Of a stretch of DNA of 64,000 nucleotides, positions 1 through 12,900 are shown in pieces. The stretch is from Parapristionchus giblindavisi (Eukaryota > Nematoda > Chromadorea > Rhabditida > Diplogasteridae). Location of the stretch: NCBI GenBank assembly GCA_943737045.1, contig CALSFV010000064.1, forward strand, positions 434,001 to 498,000. The letters run 5' to 3'. A program made the translations under genes and the position numbers. The notes beneath the pieces were generated by a model. That model searched no databases. It had not been told where the DNA came from and was given only the letters and a program-made list of their open reading frames with translations. The first letter of the stretch is position 1; every line of letters starts with the position of its first letter.

Positions 1-12
1 TATTCTATTCAG

Positions 13-3000
13 GCAATCAAAGAAGAAGAAGAGTCGATATTGGATAAGATCGTTGATGGAGATACCGTATACCCAGAGGGAATCTTCTCAGGAACCGACG
101 ACGATGATGATGACGAACAGACTACGGTAGATACACCATTGACACCCAGGAAGAGGTTGATTATGTTCTTCTTATTTTAATTTTTTTGGAATCGGAAATT
201 TTTTTGCACATTACAAGATATTGATTGGTATCTAATTATAAGACATTTTTGGAAATACTGCTGTGATTTTCAGTAAAAGCGGCAGCAAGACTAGTAAGAA
301 AGGAAGAAGTAAATCAACTGGACGTTCATCAGCCAACAACAATCCGGATGCTAAACGACGGTTATCGGTAGGTGTCTTAATAGTTCCGCTATTAGATCCG
401 GTTATAGTTGGTCAGAAACCGCGAACGCGACGCCGCATCGGTCATCACTGAGGAAAACGCACGCGTCGAAGCGGAAGCTGAACGGTTGCAAAGGGAGAAT
501 GTACAAATGGAAGCGAGGATCAATATGTTATTAGAGGAGATCGAGGTATGGTACAGATGGTGCAATGAATGAAATGTCTATTTCTTTTGATTGTTCTTTT
601 ATAGGTACGATTATTTTTTCGTTTCCAAATTCCAAGGGTTAAAATTAGTGCACTTTCACAGAAAAAAATTAGATACCAATAAAATTCTCAAAGGTAAAAA
701 TAGCGATACAACCCCTTATTCAAGCCACACGATGTCTTGCTCTGTTTAAAATTAGTTGAATTTCAGAAAATGCAGCGAGAGAAGATAACTCTGAAGGAGC
801 ATATCAGTGAAGTTGAGAAGAAAGCTGCGGAATCAGAAAAGGCACGAGAACAAATCGAAGTTAAGATGAAAAAGAAATTGAAGAAAAAGGCAAGTTTTCA
901 TTCTGTAACTCCAGGTGCACTTTGAAACTATTTAAGACACCGGCTCAGTAAGATTCGAGGGTTGAGCCAGTGACCCCGGACATCGACCTCACCGATTTGG
1001 CTCAAAACATTTTTATGGATACCCCCATGGGCCCCCATCACAAAATGGGTATTCATTTGGGTTTGTTCCTTAAAACACAGATGTGGCGGATTTTCGAAAT
1101 TTGAAAACTCGATTTTCACCAAACAAAAATGGAGCGACCTAGGACCAATGTTAGTGTCGATTAATTATTAGTATAAATAAACAACAAAAACTGGATATAC
1201 GACGGTCCGGAGATCCGATCGCAAACTGATTTTTTTACCTTCTCAAAACATTCTAAAATTAATTAAAATTTTAAAACAAAAAAGTGCAGTCCAATTTTTG
1301 ACTCTTCTTATAGAGCAAAACATTCCGCGTCGAATGAGCGAAACAAATTAAAAATAGAAAGGTACCTATTTTGAGAAAAACGGACCTGAAGATGACCAGA
1401 AATTATTTTTGTTTTCAAAACCCCTCATGTTTGTACTCATATTGAAGAGCTCGTCGAGTGGAACAACTTTTATGTTGAACGTTTTGTCTGAAACTCATGT
1501 ACAAGAGAGTATCACACGTTTTCTTGCTAATTTTGAGTAAAACTAAAATAAAATATTTTTAAAACAAAAAAGTGCAGACCAATTTTTACGTCATCTTGTA
1601 GAGCAAAAAATTCCGCGTCGAATAAGGGAAGAAAATGAAAAATCGAAGGACCCGTCTTTTGAGATAAATAGACCTGAAGTTGACCCAAAAATATTTTTGT
1701 TTTCAAACCCCCTTGTGTTTGTATCCATGTTGAAGAGCTCGGCGAGTAGAACAACTGTCATGTTAAGCATTTCGTTTGAAACGCATGCACAAGATAAATA
1801 CATGAGTTTACTTAATTCACACGGTTTTTCAGTCAAGTTTGAGTAAAACAATAGTAAAATATTTTTGTGAACAAAATGCTTTCGCCTATTATAGCGAATA
1901 AGTCTCGAGGGACTTTTCGGTGTGTCTGGCTTGATCAGATGTATACCAGCAAATACGATTTCTAATTGATTATACAATTTTATCGTTTCAGGAGACAGTC
2001 ATACAAAAGATATAAGCAATAAAAGATAGGTTATAACCAATACAAGCTTGATGATAGTGACGTCGTAGATGTATAGATTAGATGTACTTCAATATAGATT
2101 AGCCATCAGGACATCTCACGATCGCACCTCAAACTTGGGTAATTAAACAACAATACGAAAAAGGGAAGCAAAACGAGGAACGAACGATTTGCACAATAGT
2201 GATATGAATAGCAAAGGAACAAAGGGGGGTAAGACTACCAAAGGGACAAATGGATGACGGAAGGAAGAACGAAGACGACATCAAGAAGAAGAGCGATGAC
2301 GAATCGAATAGGACATCAACGAACGGAGGAATAGAGGATGAGCATCGAGGAAGAAAGATGAAGGAAGAAATGGATAGGATATCCATGAGTGAATGAATAT
2401 AGTTGATAGGTTATGGACGATCAGAATATATGGATGAAAGATGATAGGTACATGAGATATTTGGACTTGATGAGCAGTAAATGATGATAGACGAAGAGAT
2501 AAGACTGTGATTGTCATAGAAGAAAAGGTGGTAAATGATGAACAACGATAACAAAGGTTGAAATCGTAGCGAGAAGTGACATACGTCTCGAAAGGTTGAA
2601 TGAGAGGAGAGAATGAAGAAAGAACTGCCAAGTCATCATTGTCATTTGCATAGACACATCATTGCTCAATTTGCATCTAGAGACTGTGAGAGAGTGCGCT
2701 AGAGCGTAATTCTGACCGGCGTTTATTCAAGTAGTGATCATAATCGCTACACCTATATTGTAGAACTCAAAAATCCATACTTAGTTTGTTGTTTAACGAA
2801 AAAATTTTTAGTCCCCTACGCTGAAAAATAAGGACTCGAAAATGGTCCTGAAAAAAAGTTGCCGGATCCTTGCCATGTTCGTACTCATTTTAAAGTACTC
2901 GTCGAGTACATCATTTTTCATGATCGTATTCCGTGAAAGTCGTTTGTTCTCAAGATAGAAGCGATCGAAATGATTTGGATCCAATAAATCTTAATTCATG

Positions 3001-6000
3001 TATTTCTCTTGTACATGAGTTTCACACAAAACGTACAACATGAAAGTTGTTCTACTCGACGAGCTCTTTAATATGAGTACAAACATGAGGGGGTTTGAAA
3101 GCAATAATATTTTCGGGTCAACTTCAGGTCCATTTATCTCAAAAGACGGGTCCTTCGATTTTTGATTTTTTTCCCTCATTCGACGCGGAATTTTTTGCTC
3201 TACAAGATGAGGCAAAAATTGGACTGCACTTTTTTGTTTTAAAATTTTAATTAATTTTAGAATGTTTTGAAGAGGTAAAAAAATCAGTATGGCGGATGGC
3301 GTCACCGGGGAAATGTTGAAGGTCGGATCCGAAATTCTATCACCGTACCTCGCTTCCATATTCAATGGTATCCTTCAAAATGGTATCATTCCATCTGGGT
3401 TTGGGGATAGTCGTACCATACTTCTGCATAAGGGAGGGGATAAAACTACACCCAAAAACTATCGGCCTATATCCCTTCTCCCGGTGGTACAAAAAACCCT
3501 TACATCTGTCATCAATAATAGAATTGGGAGTTGTCTTGATGATAATAGATCTCGAGAACAACTGGGTTTCCGCTCGGGGCATTCTACGGTGGATGGGATT
3601 TTTATTCTTAACACACTCATTACATCATCAAGGGAATACCACTTTCCCCTTTATCTCCTATTTCTTGATGTAAGTAAAGCTTTCGATTCAGTTCAGTGTG
3701 ATTCAGTCTCATCTGCACTTGAACGTGATGGAGTTCACTCTACTTACGTTCGCTTTATGCAGTCGCTCACTGTTCAGAGTAGAAGCAAGGTCATAGTAAA
3801 TGGAAAGGGAGTTGAGGTTTCAATCGGGAGGGGTGTACGGCAGGGGGATGGATTAAGTCCTCGCCTATTCACATCGGTACTAGATACAGTTTTCAATAAT
3901 CTCAATTGGGAAGAGAAGGGAGTTAGGGTCAATGGGGAATATCTTTCACATTTACTATACGCAGATGATTGTGTCCTCATAGCGCATAATGCTCGTCAAG
4001 CCCAAACCATGGTTGCTCAATTGGAAGGGGAGTTGCAAAAGGTGGGGCTGCGTCTCAACGGGAATAAAACTGTGGCGCTATCTACCAATCCAAGAAGTGA
4101 ACCGGTTACTGTTGCGGGAGATCAGGTGAAGGTTATGGAAAGGGTTGTGTACTTGGGGCAGGAAATTACTCTGGGAACAAAACGGTTTGAGGGTGAAATT
4201 CACCGAAGAATTCGAAGTGGGAACTGGGCATTCTTCAAATATTCGGAATTCTTCCGAAAAAGGGGTTGTCCAATGTATTTGAAAAAAACGGCTGTTTGAT
4301 GGGGTGGTCCTCCCTGCATTCCTTTATGGCGCCGAAACATGGTATCTCAGTAAACGTGAAAAGCAAAGGCCGTCTGTTGCCCAGCGTAGACTCGAACGTA
4401 AAACTCTCGGGTTTTCAATTCTGGACCGAATATCCAATGAGCAAATCCGTGACATTACAAATTTCAAGGACGTTGTTAGGGAAGCGGAGAGACGGAGGTG
4501 GTTGTGGGTAGAGAGGCTCTCGAGACTGCGACATGATCGATGGTCGCTGAGTGTGCTCAATTGGACCCCCAGTTGCAAGAGGAAACAGGGACGCCCAGTC
4601 AAGAGATGGAGGGACGATTTCGTGAAGGCTACTGGTCCTCAATTCATGCAAATTGCGAGGCTCAATCGTTCGGAATGGAGAAATTTCATGGCAACCCAGC
4701 TACGTAACACCCATTAGCTGATAAAGTTGTTCAATGTAAAAAAAAATCAGTTTGCGATCGGATCTCCGGACCGTCGTATAGCCAGTTTTTGTTGTCTATT
4801 TAAACTTATAATTAATCGACAAACTTATAATTAACTAACATTGGTCCTAGGTCGCTCCATTTTTTTTCGGTGAAAATCGAGTTTTCAAAATTCGAAAACC
4901 CGCCACATCTGTGTTTCAAGGAACCAGCCCAAATGAATACCCGTTTTGTGATGGGGGCCCATGGGGGTATCCATAAAAAAATTTTGTTCCAAATCGGTGA
5001 GGTCGATGTCCGGTACTTCCTGGAATCTCACTGAGCCGATGTCTTAAATTGATTAAAGCCAGTGAGGCTCAACTGAGTAAAATATTTGTATATTTCAGAG
5101 CGATGAAGTGTCCACAAACGTGGCTCGATTACAGGAGGAGAAAAGAAGATTGGAAAAGGAACGGGCAGAGTTGAAGAATATTTTGAATCAGGTAAAAATT
5201 CGAAAATAGCTATTTCGACTAAATGCATGTTTATATTTCCATGTAAAACAATTTTCGTTTCTTCATGTTATTATTAGATGTAAGAGGATGCTTTGTAGTT
5301 GGAAAGTTCTTTGAATGATGTTTTAAAAGAATAATGAATTCACCTGTCTTTTTTAAAAAATTTGCACGAAAACAGATCAGTTCGTTATAATAGTAATAAT
5401 CAGTACATTATTTAACATCGAATGATCATCAACTTCAGGCCAAACAAGAATCACTCCGACTCAATCATGTATACAAAACAATGAGATCATGGCAGGTCCA
5501 ATGTGACTTTGAGGTGAATAGATAATTGTGAATATTTGAGTTTGCGAAAAAAGAGTTATTGTGAAATTCTAATATAAAAACATTCGAGAACACCTAGTAT
5601 TGCCACAGTATATATAGACTCGATTTATCCGTTGCTTCGAGCTCAGGGGAGAATGCTTCACTTTGATTGATTGTCTCTTGATTCCAGGCTAATCGTCGTC
5701 TAGCGGATGATGTTCGCCAGTGGAGGGCCACTGTTAATCAGGCAGAGAAGGACCTTGAAGCTCTGACGAATCTTGTTGAACAAGCAAGACAAATCAATGG
5801 AGCTGTGAGAAAAGATCTGGCGTTGGTCAAACCTTATGGTCGGTATCTCATTGGTTTTTTGAAAAAAAAATCAATAGTGCAATTTTTTCTTGGCGGTTTC
5901 CTGTATTTTTTCTTTCTTTTTTTTCGATTTCGACGAATGTCATGATGAACAGTACTGTTTCGACAAATAAGAAAAATCTTTATAGAGGAAGAGCACGCGA

Positions 6001-6238
6001 TGTACATTCAATTGAAGGATCGTGCGAAGTATTTGACGAGAAAATTAACTGAGGTAAGAAATTATGAGTGCATAGACCTATATCTATTTTTTTATTTTTC
6101 GTGAATATAAAAATTAGTTCGATTTGTGAAAAAAGAATTTTGTTTCAGGAAAAATCTCGGCTCGAAAGCCTTTCGTTTGCCGAAGGAAATGCATTGAACA
6201 TGGTTTCATTTGTAGGCGATTCTAGTAGACTCAAATAG
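13..6238 (+). CDS. Coiled-coil protein, 3' part of a gene that begins left of the window
   Basis: Nine exons are readable: 13-155, 274-367, 408-545, 767-889, 5099-5191, 5439-5513, 5688-5838, 5986-6053 and 6149-6238, stop TAG at 6236. Phases agree at the junctions I checked. The first visible exon has an acidic run (GTDDDDDDEQ) and the next a basic Ser/Lys-rich stretch (SKKGRSKSTGRSS); everything after is long heptad-like Glu/Lys/Arg-rich coiled coil (for example LQEEKRRLEKERAELKNIL). I see no catalytic motif and do not recognise the family; a structural or scaffold role is only an inference from the coiled coil. The exon ending at 889 is followed by GCAAGT, so the 4.2-kb intron 890-5098, which holds a nested transposon, appears to be of the GC-AG class. 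The gene is convergent with the SXP-like gene at 6536. Confidence 0.8.
1222..1790. repeat. Internal duplicated segment of the TIR element
   Basis: A segment of about 240-270 bp (containing AAAAAAGTGCAG, CCGCGTCGAAT and GAAGAGCTCG) occurs twice in direct orientation (about 1255-1515 and 1560-1800). It occurs once inverted at 2990-3260, continuing the inverted-repeat structure inward. No coding potential is evident. Confidence 0.7.
3288..4735 (+). pseudogene. 5'-truncated RTE-type non-LTR retrotransposon with a frameshifted reverse transcriptase
   Basis: Open frame 3289-4299 encodes most of a LINE reverse transcriptase: NYRPISLLPV, a thumb/palm segment with FLDVSKAFDSV, the template-grip motif RGVRQGDGLSP and the catalytic box YADDCVLIAH. 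The frame breaks in an A-run near 4285, and 4304-4717 continues with the region containing LPAFLYGAETW and the C-terminal GRPVKRWRDDF typical of RTE-clade elements, ending at TAG. The endonuclease domain is missing. GTAAAAAAATCAG at 3275-3287 recurs with two extra A at 4736-4750, which I read as the target-site duplication. It lies inside the right arm of the TIR element and is younger than that element. A single-base slip in a homopolymer could also be a sequencing error. Confidence 0.85.
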
Positions 6239-6535
6239 ATTATGTAAATTATACGATTTTCTCATTGTCTTTCTAAATTCGTAGTTGCTTGTAATTTATT
6301 TCGGCATATCTCTAATGCATAGGATACCTGTGATGGCAATGTACATGTGATAAATTTTTTTCTTGACTTCTAGAATCCCGTAAGTTATTAACAGTAATTT
6401 TAAGAATCGCTGATAATTCGTAAAGTTTATTTCACAATATGTACTATTATATTACAATTTATTGATTATTGATTACAATTGATTACAATTTGATTACAAT
6501 TTATTTATTATTTCAATTTACAATTATAAGATGAA

Positions 6536-8067
6536 TTACTGAGAAGCGACAGTGGTAGCCTTCTTATCGTTCTTCTTTTCATGACGACGATGATGATTGG
6601 GGCCCTTTCCCTTTCCTCCCTTGTGTCCCTTGAGATCAGAAAATCAATATTTCAGAAATAAATCAATAATCTCAACCTTGAAAAGACTGTTAAGTTCCTC
6701 GCGGACCTTCTCTGGGAGAGCATCAAATACCTTCTTGACCTGGAAAAGTAGTTCTTTAATTTTCAGCAAATAACAATAAATTTGACTGACGTGATCAACG
6801 TCATTTCATAGGCTTTTCAAAGGTCACGAACAGGAAAGGAAAAAGATAGTGTGTGTGTAAAAAGATGATAGTTTTCTGCTTTTCTTTTCGTAAATTTTTG
6901 GAGATAAAATAAGGCAAAAAGAATATCCACAAAATGCACGCCAAAAGTGCAAAACGGGAAACTTCTTGTGGTAACAATAAGTTTTATTCAAAACTATTAT
7001 TTAAAATCTCGATACCTCCTCAAAAGCAGCCTTTCTGTCTCCCTTCTTGTCCTTGAAGATAGCTTGGATCTTCTTTCCGGCTTCTTGGGCTTCTATAACG
7101 ATAAAATATAAGTTTGATCGGGTTCAGATACTCTTACCAGGAGAAAGCTTCTCGAACTTTTCCTTTCTGATAGCTTCGAATTTGGCCTAAAAGTAGGTTA
7201 AGTTGAAAATTAACTGGAATTGGTGCATAAATCTCGTAATCTCTAATATTTATAACAGCATTACCACTCCGTTTAGTAGAAACACTGTCGTAAAGAAGTA
7301 TAAACTATCGTTTACCTTCTGTTCCTCAGTAAGAGGTTTCTTCTCATGATGATGTCTCTGATGACGTCCCTTTCCTCCTTTGTGTCCCTTTTGTCCCTGC
7401 ATATAGAGATTTTTTTAAAGTAAAAACACCGAAGTAATATTGCATATTTCTGGAATAAAATCAATAATTTCAACCTGTCGGAGGCTTTCGAGTTCCTCAC
7501 GGACTTTCTCTGGAAGAGCATCGATGAGCTTCTTCACCTGAACCATTATTTATCATTGTTAAATTCGCGAAAGAAATTGTTTAACCTCCTCATGAGCAGC
7601 CTTCTTGTCGTCCTTTTTGTCCTTGAAAATAGCTTGGATTTTCTTTCCGGCTTCCTGGGCTTCTGTAATGGTCCAATATGCTCTCAACATTCATTGTCAA
7701 GGTAGAAGTTCGAATTTTTCAAATAACTGAAACTCACCAGGCGAGAGCTTCTCGAACTTTTCCTTTCTGATCGCCTCGAACTTGGCCTGAAACGATTATT
7801 TCATATTTTAAAATAATGAAAGGAGTTACCTTATCTTCGTCGGAGAGCTCCTTTCGTCCTCTGTGGTGGGCGCGCTGAAATATTCAAGTTTTGAGGGAGA
7901 CAGACAAAAGAAATATTCATATCAGACTCTTTCTCATCTTATGAAGTCACAAGCTTTGGAGTCCCTACCAATGGCTTTCAAAACCTAATTTGGTGAAATC
8001 ATTATTATCCTCAAACCTGAGCAAGAGCTGCTCCTACGATGAGAGCGATAATGAAGATTGAACGCAT
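6536..8067 (-). CDS. SXP/RAL-2-like secreted protein with two tandem repeats (left copy)
   Basis: Inverted partner of the gene at 30225-31903, with the same ten-exon plan. Start ATG at 8067 (reverse strand), stop at 6536-6538. The first exon encodes a signal peptide (MRSIFIIALIVGAALAQ). Two tandem modules follow, each with KFEAIRKEKFEKLSPE, AQEAGKKI-AIFKDKK and an amphipathic VKK-IDALPEKVREEL helix, and each ends in a Gly/Lys/His-rich linker. This resembles the DUF148 SXP/RAL-2 family of nematode secreted, reportedly metal-binding helical proteins. Relative to the right copy it has substitutions in the linkers and at the C-terminus (KKNDKKATTV versus KKFDKKATTV), so outer exons differ while exon 1 and the promoter are near-identical. 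The family call is from motif resemblance, not a search. Confidence 0.75.
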
Positions 8068-8156
8068 TTCCTGGAATTGATTTGATTAATCAAAGAAGAA
8101 GAAACTTTAGAAGTTGTATAGAAAAAGGATGATTTTGATCACAAGGAAGATGTTCC

Positions 8157-8163
8157 TTATATA
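8157..8163 (-). promoter_or_regulatory. TATA-like box of the left SXP-like gene
   Basis: TTATATA on the + strand (TATATAA on the coding strand), about 90 bp upstream of the ATG at 8067. The same box occurs at the mirrored place in the right copy. The start is preceded by an ATTCCAG acceptor-like sequence, compatible with trans-splicing just before the ATG. Confidence 0.45.
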
Positions 8164-8485
8164 TTGTTTAGACGAAACTGTAAAAGACTCATAATGTACT
8201 TGTGATGTGGAGATAGAGGAATAAGAATTGAAGAGATAGTGAAAGAATAGAAGAAACGACAGAGACAGAAAGAATAAAATAGCGGAGATAAAACATTTTG
8301 ATGAAGAAAAAAGACAAGCGACAATGATCAGAAGCAACTTTTCCTTGTAGACAAATGGACTAATATGCAGGTCAAAATATCGAAAAAGAGAAGAAAAGCG
8401 ACGAGTATGTGAAACGTGGAGAGTTTTCTATGATTTTATTTTATTTTAAACAGTGTTTAATTATCGATTTCTGAATTGCATTCTA

Positions 8486-9579
8486 CAGGGTGCGACAGAA
8501 TTATGGAAATACGACGTCTTTCATTTAGCAGTGGTTTTTCATCGGTGTGTGAGTTTCCTTGGCGCTATCGAAATTAGCTCATTGTAATTCACCATTGTGA
8601 GCATCTCGTATCTTAGTTTGGTGGTGATTGCTTTCCATTCAGTGAAATGGCACACCCTCGAATAAATGCCTGTTCTTCTCGATCGAACTGCGTCGGCGGA
8701 ACACATCTTTGATCTCCCCTGATCACAAGTATTGAGCAAATATGTTCAACATATAATATTTTATCAACAAGTGTGTTAACTACTCAATTATGTTCCTTTT
8801 CGCGCCAATAACGTGCTTAAAACGGTTTTGGTGCAAATGACGGTGGCCGAATGGTATTTTAGCTCGATTCTTTCATACTCCCGGAGAACGGCCTTCTTGA
8901 CTCCATATTCGAGTTGGGACGAACACAGGTATTGCTCTCAAGAACTGATCACACAAAATAGTCGAGGGGGTTGAGATCGGGAGAGTAGGAGGCCATTTCG
9001 AAGAGCCGGTGAAGGAGTGAACGCGGGGTCTTGAGCCTGACATTCACAGTCTTTGCCTTGAGTCGGTACCGAACTTTTCTTTGAGATCCAATGCATGTTC
9101 CCAAAGTGGCGCTTGGCCCCGGGGCCCAGACACTCCATTTGGATCTGTTACAGGTTGTTATCCTAGTTCAACTTGGCTCCAGGATCAACGAAAACCCGGA
9201 GATTCCTGCCCATGGCACAGATTTCAGCCCAAACCATGACTTTCCGAGGAAGAGAGCCTCAATTCAACTCTCATCCGCTTCTTTGGAGTCATCTACCAAT
9301 ATCCTATCGTTTTGGGGGTTATACGCTTCTTCCTCTATGAACAACGTCTCATCAAAGAACGTCACCTTGCGTTCCGTCGACGCAGTGCGAGTCAGACGGA
9401 CAGACATCTATTCTAGGGCGTGCCATTTCACTGAATGTCACCACCAAACTCAGATACGAGATGCTCATAATAGTGAATTTCAATGAAATTATTTCGAGAG
9501 CGCCGTGGAAACGCACAAAACGACGAAAAACCACTACTAAATGCAGGAGGTCGTGTTTCCATAATTCTGCCGCACCCTG
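8486..9579 (-). mobile_element. Degenerate mariner-like transposon, left palindrome copy
   Basis: Termini begin CAGGGTGCG(A/G)CAGAATTATGG and are inverted at the two ends, with TIRs of roughly 200 bp. TA precedes the 8486 end; the other end has lost it. On the reverse strand fragments of a DDE-type transposase survive: KVTFFDETLF and YSPDLNPLDYFV, the latter the mariner signature around the third catalytic Asp. The Trp codon expected next is TGA and there are several other frame breaks, so it is dead. It is copied base-for-base, or nearly so, at 28713-29806. Confidence 0.8.
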
Positions 9580-9935
9580 AAATTACGTAACGAAATCGGT
9601 AAGAACATTCTACCATATCTCATATATCATTGTTTTTCCCCATTGGAATAGATCAGAGATATGTACAGTATCTCAAATCTCTTCCTTTGTTCGTGAAAAA
9701 AACTAATGATCTATCTTATCAGACTAAATTTTCGTTACAATTTTGGACAAGCACGGCTTCAAATGCCGTATCACAGTTCGAATTTATCGTTATCAATGTG
9801 AGAATTATGCGTCTTCTAAAGTATTGTATGGTCTCAGTATCTCAAAATAAGTATGCTTTGATCGATTGATTGAGTCCTTGTTAACTGTTCAGTTCTTTTG
9901 TCAGACGTCCTTACTGCTGGCGCAGCGTGTACGAT

Positions 9936-12900
9936 TACGAAAAGTGAGGAATAATCGATAATCAATATCTGCAGAAGGTATTGATTGATTTATCTATTGA
10001 TATTCATGATCAAAGTCATATCTAAAGATGATTACTGTAGTCTTTAGACGATGACGCGACGAGACGAGGACGACTTCGAAAAGTGAGGAATAATCGATAA
10101 TCAATATCTGCAGAAGGTATTGATTGATTTATCTATTGATATTCATGATCAAAGTCATATCTAAAGATGATTACTGTAGTCTTTAGACGATGACGCGACG
10201 AGACGAGGACGACTTCGAAAAGTGAGGAATAATCGATAATCAATATCTGCAGAAGGTATTGATTGATTTATCTATTGATATTCATGATCAAAGTCATATC
10301 TAAAGATGATTACTGTAGTCTTTAGACGATGACGCGACGAGACGAGGACGACTTCGAAAAGTGAGGAATAATCGATAATCAATATCTGCAGAAGGTATTG
10401 ATTGATTTATCTATTGATATTCATGATCAAAGTCATATCTAAAGATGATTACTGTAGTCTTTAGACGATGACGCGACGAGACGAGGACGACTTCGAAAAG
10501 TGAGGAATAATCGATAATCAATATCTGCAGAAGGTATTGATTGATTTATCTATTGATATTCATGATCAAAGTCATATCTAAAGATGATTACTGTAGTCTT
10601 TAGATGATGACGCGACGAGACGAGGACGACTTCGAAAAGTGAGGAATAATCGATAATCAATATCTGCAGAAGGTATTGATTGATTTATCTATTGATATTC
10701 ATGATCAAAGTCATATCTAAAGATGATTACTGTAGTCTTTAGACGATGACGCGACGAGACGAGGACGACTTCGAAAAGTGAGGAATAATCGATAATCATT
10801 ATCTACAGAAGGTATTGATTGATTTATCTATTGATATTCATGATCAAAGTCATATCTAAAGATGATTACTGTAGTCTTTAGACGATGACGCGACGAGACG
10901 AGGACGACTTCGAAAAGTGAGGAATAATCGATAATCAATATATGCAGAAGGTATTGATTGATTTATCTATTGATATTCATGATTAAAGTCATATCTAAAG
11001 ATGATTACTGTAGTCTTTAGACGATGACGCGACGAGACGAGGACGACTTCGAAAAGTGAGGAATAATCGATATTCAATATCTGCAGAAGGTATTGATTGA
11101 TTTATCTATTGATATTCATGATCAAAGTCATATCTAAAGATGATTACTGTAGTCTTTAGACGATGACGCGACGAGACGAGGACGACTTCGAAAAGTGAGG
11201 AATAATCGATAATCATTATCTACAGAAGGTATTGATTGATTTATCTATTGATATTCATGATCAAAGTCATATCTAAAGATGATTACTGTAGTCTTTAGAC
11301 GATGACGCGACGAGACGAGGACGACTTCGAAAAGTGAGGAATAATCGATAATCATTATCTACAGAAGGTATTGATTGATTTATCTATTGATATTCATGAT
11401 CAAAGTCATATCTAAAGATGATTACTGTAGTCTTTAGACGATGACGCGACGAGACGAGGACGACTTCGAAAAGTGAGGAATAATCGATAATCAATATCTG
11501 CAGAAGGTATTGATTGATTTATCTATTGATATTCATGATCAAAGTCATATCTAAAGATGATTACTGTAGTCTTTAGACGATGACGCGACGAGACGAGGAC
11601 GACTTCGAAAAGTGAGGAATAATCGATAATCAATATCTGCAGAAGGTATTGATTGATTTATCTATTGATATTCATGATCAAAGTCATATCTAAAGATGAT
11701 TACTGTAGTCTTTAGACGATGACGCGACGAGACGAGGACGACTTCGAAAAGTGAGGAATAATCGATAATCAATATATGCAGAAGGTATTGATTGATTTAT
11801 CTATTGATATTCATGATTAAAGTCATATCTAAAGATGATTACTGTAGTCTTTAGACGATGACGCGACGAGACGAGGACGACTTCGAAAAGTGAGGAATAA
11901 TCGATATTCAATATCTGCAGAAGGTATTGATTGATTTATCTATTGATATTCATGATCAAAGTCATATCTAAAGATGATTACTGTAGTCTTTAGACGATGA
12001 CGCGACGAGACGAGGACGACTTCGAAAAGTGAGGAATAATCGATAATCAATATATGCAGAAGGTATTGATTGATTTATCTATTGATATTCATGATTAAAG
12101 TCATATCTAAAGATGATTACTGTAGTCTTTAGACGATGACGCGACGAGACGAGGACGACTTCGAAAAGTGAGGAATAATCGATATTCAATATCTGCAGAA
12201 GGTATTGATTGATTTATCTATTGATATTCATGATCAAAGTCATATCTAAAGATGATTACTGTAGTCTTTAGACGATGACGCGACGAGACGAGGACGACTT
12301 CGAAAAGTGAGGAATAATCGATAATCATTATCTACAGAAGGTATTGATTGATTTATCTATTGATATTCATGATCAAAGTCATATCTAAAGATGATTACTG
12401 TAGTCTTTAGACGATGACGCGACGAGACGTGGACGACTTCGAAAAGTGAGGAATAATCGATAATCATTATCTACAGAAGGTATTGATTGATTTATCTATT
12501 GATATTCATGATCAAAGTCATATCTAAAGATGATTACTGTAGTCTTTAGACGATGACGCGACGAGACGTGGACGACTTCGAAAAGTGAGGAATAATCGAT
12601 AATCGTTATCTATAGAAGGTATTGATTGATTTATCTATTGATATTCATGATCAAAGTCATATCTAAAGATGATTACTGTAGTCTTTAGACGATGACGCGA
12701 CGAGACGTGGACGACTTCGAAAAGTGAGGAATAATCGATAATCGTTATCTATAGAAGGTATTGATTGATTTATCTATTGATATTCATGATCAAAGTCATA
12801 TCTAAAGATGATTACTGTAGTCTTTAGACGATGACGCGACGAGACGAGGACGACTTCGAAAAGTGAGGAATAATCGATAATCATTATCTACAGAAGGTAT

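Larger units (their letters stand above)
936..5043. mobile_element. TTAA-flanked terminal-inverted-repeat element, interrupted by a LINE
   Basis: About 300 bp at 936-1235 (starting GACACCGGCTCAGTAAGATT) reappears inverted at 4738-5043, ending in GAGCCGATGTC. TTAA lies immediately outside both ends (932-935 and 5044-5047), the duplication expected for piggyBac-type TTAA insertion. No transposase is visible, so it looks non-autonomous. The right arm is split by the LINE fragment 3288-4735. It lies in an intron of the coiled-coil gene. Its termini match those of the foldback element at 14165-16382, so both belong to one family. Confidence 0.85.

Noticed and set aside
1591..2631. ORFs of 116-128 residues on the reverse strand inside the TIR element
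   Set aside because: They overlap repeated non-coding segments and show no domain or splice support.
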